Shown here in pieces: positions 57,729 to 64,000 of a DNA stretch of 64,000 nucleotides. This DNA is from Ctena decussata (taxonomy: Eukaryota > Mollusca > Bivalvia > Lucinida > Lucinidae). The position numbers were made by a program, and so were the translations under genes. Within the stretch, counting starts at the first letter, position 1, and every line of letters begins with the position of its first letter. The notes beneath the pieces are model-generated. The model saw only the letters and a list, made by a program, of their open reading frames with translations. It searched no databases and was not told where the DNA came from. The stretch covers positions 84,490,979 through 84,554,978 of the forward strand of contig OZ022501.1 of assembly GCA_963989385.1 (NCBI GenBank), in the 5' to 3' direction.

Positions 57729-57763
57729 AAATAAATTCAACCTGTCACTAGGACAATTCCATA

Positions 57764-58370
57764 AGAAGAAGTATCGGCTATCACGTGATTATTCTGGCAT
57801 GCATACTTGCACTAAACTGTGCTCACATAAAGAACCGAATGAACATGCTTCAAGTAGTCGATTTACCGTCCCAAGGTCCCTAAGTTATCAGTTATGTGTT
57901 TTCCTTCTGCCCCTCATGCTTCTGATTTCCACTTCTTGCTGTCTTAGGTGGGTATGCTTTTTTCGATGGTGGCATACCTCGTGTATATCACCTGTTCTCA
58001 GAATAGACAAGCAAGTCCTGATATTCGATGTCTTATAGTCAAAACTACTATTAAAAACATTTTCACATAACTTAAACCTACTTCCATTCTAGCCTCTAGA
58101 TGTGTTTTTCATTTTCAGTTGTAAATTAAAGCATCACATTGACAACTTTTTTCCATTCTCGATGCTTGAAGAGGCTAAAAATTGCATAAAATACATGTCG
58201 TTCTGAATTGTACAAACAACTACAACCCCTTTTCCGCAAAAAATTATGTAAAATGTAATAAATGGATGCTTCCAAAGTGAACAGAATATGTTTATGTGCA
58301 AACCTGAAATACCGTTGTATAAATCACAGTTCCCTGGGAAAAGCATTTTTTCATCTGGATTGTCGGTAAA
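57764..58370. other. Unannotated flank
   Basis: No recognised gene. A 113-codon minus frame (58134-58475) reads NVAYIHFTDNPDEKMLFPGN in part and is bounded by acceptor- and donor-like strings. Its start overlaps the repeated 15-mer described next, and no family is recognised. Confidence 0.4.
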
Positions 58371-58375
58371 ATGTA

Positions 58376-59910
58376 TGTAAGCTACGTTACCCGCCTGATA
58401 CAGAAAAGTTAGCAAGCAATAAACAAGTGTTCCGTTTCCAGATAAATCTTTAAAATAATCATTTATTGCTGTCAAATTCGATAACCACTATATGGATGCA
58501 TTGACCGCTTTTAATACGAAGATTTCTTTCCTCTGAAAACTACACGTTCAACAGAATGGATAAGGGTGTAAGCTACGTTACCGCAATTGTGAATAATCTA
58601 CTAAAGAATTGGAAAAATTGTTATATTCGTAATCGATATGCTTACAGGTGGAGTGCAAAACTATCAAAAACTTTCGACTTGCTATTTCGTTTATTGAAGT
58701 ATACATAATTATATTGTATGATGTAAGCTACGTTATGTAAGCTACGTTATACTTATTTTGCCTTTGTTCCAGAACTGCTGTTGAAGTTATGCCAAATAAA
58801 AATACAGCAGTTAGTATTCTTATGTTTAAGTATTTTCTTTTTAAAACTTGCTACTTCCGGTTTACACAGTTTTATCGTCTGCTAATTGACGATTTTCTGA
58901 TTCCCGGTATTGTGACACAGGGCACCTTTTTTTAGGTATGTAAAAAGAAAACTTTCTGAATTTAGATGAAAATATTTGTCGTATGATTATTTAAATGTGC
59001 TAACATGCTAACTGCATAAGGTATAAGACCAACTCGCAAGCTTTCTGAAAACCAAGCTGGCACCAGAGTCTCTTACGCCGTGATATTCAGTCACAGAGTA
59101 GCCTGTTGATTTTAAGTGTGGTAACATAAATTGAGGAAATGGGTACATGTTCAGGTGAAATAAGTTAGCATCTTCACTTTTGCCTCTCAACACTTGAAAG
59201 AATTTGCTTCCAAAGGAGCAAGTTCTCTCATTTAATAGAAAAGCCACTAATAAGGTCCGACTCTTAAAAGAATTTACTCCTTTAAGAGCAAATTATTGCC
59301 TGTTCAAATAGACTCCATGCTGAAATGGAACTCTCGTCCAGGGAAACAAATATGATGTCACAAAGGTTGTATCCCCCTCTAACAGTGGCAGAAAGCTTGA
59401 AGGTGTACCCAAACACCCGATTTAACATAATTGCTTCGATTTCCACTGCGTCAGAGAATCAAAGCAGACAACGTCAATAAGACAATAGTCATTCATGGTT
59501 ACATAGCTTAGCAACTGGTTACTGCTACATGTATCATTGGGACAAGTCAAAAAGCTGATTGTTTTGGTGACTTTTACCCGATTTTGAAGGTCACAGGAGC
59601 TCTAATGCTGTTAATATTTTCTTTGTCTGCGAAGACGTGACAATTCTTTGTGCCCACGATACATGTACCTCTTGAACCGAGTTATGGTTTGCAAAACTTG
59701 CATAGCTGTGTCATCGACACAAACTTAACACCGGTTTAAATTTTGGTGACCTTGACTGCGTCTTTAAGGTCATGTGTGTGCACTTGTAAATATTAACTGA
59801 TAGTAGTATTCTCTGTAAGAATAGAATGCATTTTTAATGTTACTAACGTTTAGATTTTTTTTTATCTTTTATTCCCTTGTTATATTCACTTATTATGTAA
59901 GCTACGTTAC
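58376..59910 (+). repeat. Five dispersed copies of TGTAAGCTACGTTAC/T
   Basis: The 15-mer occurs at 58376-58390, 58567-58581, 58722-58736, 58736-58750 and 59896-59910, always on the same strand; two copies abut. The flanking sequence differs between copies, so this is not an ordinary tandem array. The core GTAAGCTACGTTAC is close to its own reverse complement. Confidence 0.8.
59560..59790 (+). repeat. Dispersed repeat fragment, related to 310-480
   Basis: TTTTGGTGACTTTTACCC, GAAGGTCACAGGAGC, ACAATTCTTTGTGCCCAC and CTCTTGAACCGAG occur in the same order as near the window start. Confidence 0.5.
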
Positions 59911-61705
59911 TCAATTAAAATTCATTGTAAAACTGTTACATTTTTCCATTATCTTATTTCTTCCCTTCATTTTTTACATGCATTGGCATTGCAATCCGTT
60001 AATATGAAAATATTCACAAGAGCCTCTTTTCTTCTGTTCTGATAAAAAAGAAGTCAGTACTTTAAACCTGTTTGGGAACAATAATGCATGAGTACATGCA
60101 CTTCGTAGGATCCTAATGGTTTGGGATGTGATAGCTTCGCAGTATCCGCTGTTTTACTATGCACAACATTTTATGACTTTTTGATTGTGCTAGAATGTTT
60201 TTAAACGATATCTGATGTACATTATTAGCAATTTTACTAATGAAGGGGTAGAACCTTAAATTACTTCTTTATTTTACCCCATAGCCTTTGGGGAGTATGA
60301 AAATTTATTAAAGAATGTTCCCCGAATGCAGATATTTTGACATATGGTTCTTCGTATATATTAAAATGTATGACATAAATAAAATTTGCATTTCCGAGAA
60401 AAAAATAATTTCACGTTTTTACAATTTTATTGCGCGCCTACTCTGAGAACAGGTGGTATGCATATCAAGGTTAGAAACGAACCCTGTGCTAAATAATGAT
60501 ATTTAAGCTACAATTAAACATTATTTAACATTGACTCTGAATCTTATACAATAACACCCCAATTGCTAAAATACTAATACGTAAATTCAATTTTACCTGA
60601 ATTTATGAGACGTTACTTTTCTGCCCAGAAAGACGCATTTTGTCTATTAATAACATTTTTAAATGCAGACTTACCATAAGCTCCAACTTTTGTTCCATGG
60701 GAACAGTTTGATTTGATTTGCATGATCTTTCTTTGGGTATCCGCTGATTGAGTTTAGGGGAATCTCTATGCAAGCAGAATAACTTTATGTGCAATTAAAT
60801 ATTTCAGACTTTAACTATTTTCGAATCCATGGTGAAGACAAAGCGCTTGTGAAATCGATATCGATGGCTTAAGCTACCGACCGTTTTGATTGATGAGGGG
60901 AGGGAGTGGGGCATTATGGATTGCAGTCTTAATATTAAATTTATTTTCAGTATATGTTCAATTATTTGTTGATGCAGAAGTCCAGTAGTTCTAGTATGAT
61001 CGCTGGTAGCATATAATGAATATACTTATATTCCAAATAATTTGCCTATTTATTTGCATTATAGCAAAGGCCGAACCGGCGCCTTAGCGTCGAACAAATT
61101 ATTCAGTGTACATGGTCATAAGCACGCGTGAAAAATCTAAAGCCATGAGCGTACAGTTTGAATTCAAACCCACCTCCATATCTACTCCGACTTACCAGAG
61201 TCTTAAGATTTTGCTTTTCAGATTCACCAGGCTTCAGTGATGGTATGGACGAAAACAAGCCTCTAATGGGACTGCATGGATGTGCAGGCTGATCTGGGTT
61301 TTCCTGTTTGCATACGCAATAACGTAGCGTCCCCGCGGCCAACCAATGTGCACTTTACCAAGATGTAAGGTAGACACAACATGGGTCACCGTGTAAACAC
61401 TCTAAAATGTTTTGACGTAATTTTGTTGTATGCAATCATCCAAACATAACCTAACTGGTTGCATGACACATGTGTGCAAAGTGTGCAACAGGTTTCGCCG
61501 TGTAAATGCACCTAAAGTTTAAGCTTTCACTGTCAACTAGAATCCGCCTTTAGTTTAGCGAAACAACGATAATTTTAGCACCGAAAGTTTATTAAGATGT
61601 TCAATAAGTTTATTTATATATTTTTATACCTGCGACAGGCCCAATGTACGTACCGCTGGGCAACTTGGGGAACGTCGTTACAAGAAATGAAACAACAACA
61701 ACAGT
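59911..61705. other. Unannotated intergenic stretch
   Basis: No recognised gene. A weakly MITE-like string (GGATGTGCAGGCTGATCTGG near 61278) may be a distant relative of the palindromic family. Minus frames at 60603-60794 and 61103-61342 are unsupported. Confidence 0.4.
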
Positions 61706-61709
61706 GTCA

Positions 61710-61880
61710 TTCTGTCTCTTGATCAAATAGTGTCAACATCTCCAGTCAGCTAATGAAATCATCATACCGGTATATTCTGGTCCACTGATTGGTTGACTTA
61801 ACTTTCACACCTTTACCTGTTCAGGTAACATTGCTATATGCTGAGAACTAGCCCCCTGCAGAGAAGTCCTGTCTTTGAAG
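61710..61880 (+). repeat. Dispersed repeat shared with 38990-39170
   Basis: CATCTCCAGTCAGCTAATGA, CACTGATTGGTTGACTTAA, TTCACACCTTTACCTGT and AACATTGCTAT keep the order of the 39-kb copy. Family unknown. Confidence 0.55.
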
Positions 61881-62486
61881 GCCGTACCTTAATTTCATAT
61901 TTATTGTATGTAATGGTTTTATATCTAATCATCTGGATAACCATACACACGAAATTCCACCATTTTGTTTTCACTGTTTAACACTCTCTTAGGATAGAGC
62001 ATAATGCGTTTATCGTGATGTCGACACGTAATACGGTTAGTGTAATGGAATATGTGTTACTGTATATGGGTGCGCAGAAGGAGAGAGAAAATTATCCACC
62101 GTTAAAATTTGTAATTTCCTTGACAAATCTTTTATTTGATAAATTTGCACATGCCTGTCCTTCGAGAAATGTTACAATTTTCATAATATGGAAAACCAAA
62201 CAAATCAAATTATGATGTTTTTGTCAGAAGCTTATTGTAACGTAACGCATCAGTTTAGCCACTAAAACTTTCTTAGGATTCTACCTGCGGGCACATTAGA
62301 CAAACTAAGGTCGCTGCAAAGTCCTATCAACGTCAGTGGGCTATCCGGACGTTTCGCTTGCACTGATAAGGTGCTGTTTTATTGACGTGCCCATTAGAAA
62401 CATGCTAGCATTTCTGACAAGCATCATGCATTTCAACATTTCAAATATTTAGAAATAATTTGAAAGAAAACGTACAAAAATATGTA

Positions 62487-62636
62487 ACCGCCAAGACTGA
62501 TCAGAGTCTTCACTGTGCGTATGAAACTAACGAGGATTCTTAATTATCATTTAAACGCAAAGCGAATACCCTGCCTAGACTCGGCGGATGCCCAGTCCGA
62601 TTTGAGCCATTTTGTTGGTTTTGTCGTGTCGCGGCT
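62487..62636. mobile_element. Palindromic MITE, copy 9, truncated
   Basis: Only the body from CAAGACTGATCAGAGTCTTC and the right end TTTTGTCGTGTCGCGGCT remain. The left terminal repeat is missing. Confidence 0.8.
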
Positions 62637-62777
62637 AAGTAGCCTTCAAAGTGTACATCAGTAGAACAAACGATATGCATAGCTCATATAGAACTGTTAC
62701 ATCTGTTTATATACATTTTTATATAACAAAACAAAACACGAAACAAAGTGGACATCTATTCAGTAGACCATTATGGT

Positions 62778-63000
62778 TATATAAATAGATGGATGGATGA
62801 CTTGCGATTTTACGTCCTTTTCAACAGTATTTCAGTCATATCAGGACGATGGGCTTGTGATAATGAAAGGCTGTGTGCAATGGAAACCCGTTTACGATGG
62901 AAAGAACTCCGCCTCCGGCGGGGCTCGAACCCGCGACCGCTAGATCAGTAGGCCAGCGCTTAACCCACTGAGCTACCGGGGCTCCTATATATAAATAGAT
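62778..63000. repeat. Target-site duplications flanking SINE S2
   Basis: TATATAAATAGAT occurs at 62778-62790 and at 62988-63000 as a perfect 13-bp direct repeat on either side of the SINE. Confidence 0.9.
62791..62987 (-). mobile_element. tRNA-derived SINE, family S2, with intact target duplications
   Basis: On the minus strand the head reads GGAGCCCCGGTAGCTCAGTG, GGTTAAGCGCTGGCC, then GCGGTCGCGGGTTCGAGCCC. The A and B boxes are clear, and an acceptor-like GCCCCGG pairs mostly with CGGAGGC. The body (GGAGTTCTTTCCATCGTAAA, ATCGTCCTGATATGACTGAA) ends in a (CATC)n tail next to the left duplication. The tRNA-like frame VAQWVKRWPTDLAVAGSSPA on this strand is a chance translation of the head. Confidence 0.9.
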
Positions 63001-63395
63001 ACATTGTGTATCCCTTTTGCTTGAAATCCAACAAACAGGATCCGAACCATAGCAGAAACGGAAGCGAAGGTTGGTCGACCGCAAATCGGTCACGGTGGAA
63101 TAAGACAAACCCAAAAGTTTTCGTTTTCTAGTCAAACAATATGTCATCAAAAACTAAATTATTTGTGACTCACTAAATGATTTTATTTTGGGCATGAAAC
63201 AAACAATTCCTATATAAATGACGTCGTGAACATGTGCTGGTTTGACGTTTTTCACGCAAAATTTATAGCCCTCAGAAATCCGCATTAATCGACATTGCTC
63301 TGCAGTCCGTTGTGCTATTGAAACAAATTTCTCCATACGAACCGAACTACGAACTAATTGTGTGCACCGCGGCGGAGGTTGAGGGTGAAGGTTTG
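63001..63395. other. Unannotated stretch
   Basis: No recognised gene. The minus frame at 63154-63471 extends into the retroelement tail and lacks motifs. Confidence 0.4.
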
Positions 63396-63399
63396 GGCA

Positions 63400-63980
63400 C
63401 AGTAGAACCGGTTTAAACCCCCAGTAGTTATTACTGACCGTCCCAAGGCGGTACTTTCGTTGCAGTTGCATTTGTTTTATGTTCGGTGCTGTTTAATTTA
63501 TTGTGTTCTCATTTTAACCCTTCAATAAAAAAAATAGAAAATAAGTAACAATAGTTGTTAAATGTTTTTGAATAATTTGCTTAGTCTGTTGTAACCCTTT
63601 TGTTGGTCTGAATTATTTAGTTAAAAAATAGCTGAGTTGCCACCAATTTGGGAAAGAGCTGCTGACTCGGCTTATCACTGTAATTTATTGTTTGTTGGGA
63701 TGTCTTTGTCAGTTCTTTCCCTTTGATCTTGGGGATAGGGTTTGGGATCTGATTCAGTCAGTTCCTGAAGTGTAGTTACTCTTTACATTTTCATACCAAA
63801 GTGCGTGTCGTCAAAAGATCCATAAAGTTGTGCTTTGCTATTGCCCGATATCTTTGGCCATATGTTCTCTGTATCTTGATTATTTGTAATTTTAGTTGTT
63901 TCCAACTATGGTTTGAGGGCTGGATTTGGATTTTGATTGTTTCAGTTCCTGGTCTTTGCATACTTTTTACTTTTTGTATT
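63400..63980 (+). repeat. RT-like retroelement 3'-tail, plus strand, subfamily 2
   Basis: GTTTAAACCCCCAGTAGTTA, CCGTCCCAAGGCGGTACTTT, TGAGTTGCCACCAATTTGGG, TTGGGGATAGGGTTTGGGAT, then ACTATGGTTTGAGGGCTGGA and GGTCTTTGCATACTTTTTAC at the end. It is the most complete example of the tail whose pieces occur at 20822, 42140 and (reversed) 55380. Any coding part would lie before 63400 and is not seen. Confidence 0.8.
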
Positions 63981-64000
63981 ACGCTTCATTTGATTCAAAC

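Larger units (their letters stand above)
54623..57763. mobile_element. Foldback-type transposable element 2 (3141 bp)
   Basis: The left end TATGGAAGCGTCCAAGTGAC is mirrored at the right by GTCACTAGGACAATTCCATA, with a few mismatches. Flanks are AGAAGG (54617-54622) and AGAAGA (57764-57769). Just inside each tip, ATCTCATACGTAGGAG leads into an array of the 12-bp palindrome TCCTACGTAGGA. The interior (about 55130-57410) has no transposase frame and carries RT-like retroelement remnants on the minus strand. Architecture, terminal TATGG and purine-rich target parallel foldback element 1 even though the subrepeat word differs. Confidence 0.75.

Noticed and set aside
58134..58475. Possible host exon with acceptor- and donor-like borders
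   Set aside because: No family match. Its first codons are the repeated 15-mer, and borders of this quality occur by chance.
62836..63150. 104-codon frame containing VAQWVKRWPTDLAVAGSSPA
   Set aside because: This is the usual chance translation of a tRNA-derived SINE head.
1..64000. CRISPR arrays, operons, phage or plasmid features
   Set aside because: No such features. The spliced exon, SINEs and MITEs show animal nuclear DNA. The tandem arrays lack the repeat-spacer pattern of CRISPR.

Overview
The window looks like gene-poor intergenic or intronic DNA from a metazoan, most likely a marine bivalve. This is inferred from content: tRNA-derived SINEs with short simple-repeat tails, abundant roughly 240-bp palindromic elements with GCCGCGACACG ends, RT fragments of a kind I know from bivalve genomes, long-period tandem repeats, and a spliced neuropeptide GPCR exon. 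There are no operons, ribosome-binding sites or long open frames. Species cannot be assigned.

The only confident host-gene segment is one exon on the minus strand (30801-31188) encoding TM3 to TM5 of a class A peptide GPCR, closest by motif to the orexin/allatotropin receptor group. Its splice acceptor is preceded by a tandem array of about 35-bp copies of the acceptor itself. I could not find the remaining exons.

Layout: 0-3 kb holds copy A of a roughly 2-kb dispersed repeat, with copy B at 24.7-27.8 kb carrying two insertions. 4.3-5.4 kb is a tandem repeat of about 157 bp. 9.5-12.6 kb holds three tandem blocks. 13.8-17.2 kb is a foldback-type element whose ends are built from 10-bp CGTCTTTTCG words. 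17.4-18.3 kb is a duplicated palindrome-rich unit. 21.4-22.6 kb is another internally repetitive element. 29.0-29.7 kb is an inverted-repeat element flanked by TA. 30.8-31.4 kb is the GPCR exon. 31.8-41.5 kb holds SINEs, palindromic MITEs and two inverted-repeat elements (35.1-37.2 and 37.3-38.0 kb). 41-51 kb is dominated by pieces of two retroelements, including a head-to-head pair. 52.4-53.2 kb holds two SINEs. 54.6-57.8 kb is a second foldback-type element whose ends are arrays of the palindrome TCCTACGTAGGA. 58.4-59.9 kb carries five copies of a 15-mer. The window ends in another retroelement tail.

The most noteworthy observation is that the two unrelated-looking foldback elements (3427 and 3141 bp) share an architecture. 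Both have TATGG...CCATA termini, arms made of short palindromic words, an interior without a transposase-like frame, and a purine-rich direct flank (AGAAAG/AGAAAG and AGAAGG/AGAAGA). All calls come from reading the sequence by eye. Family names are given only where motifs support them, and many boundaries are approximate.
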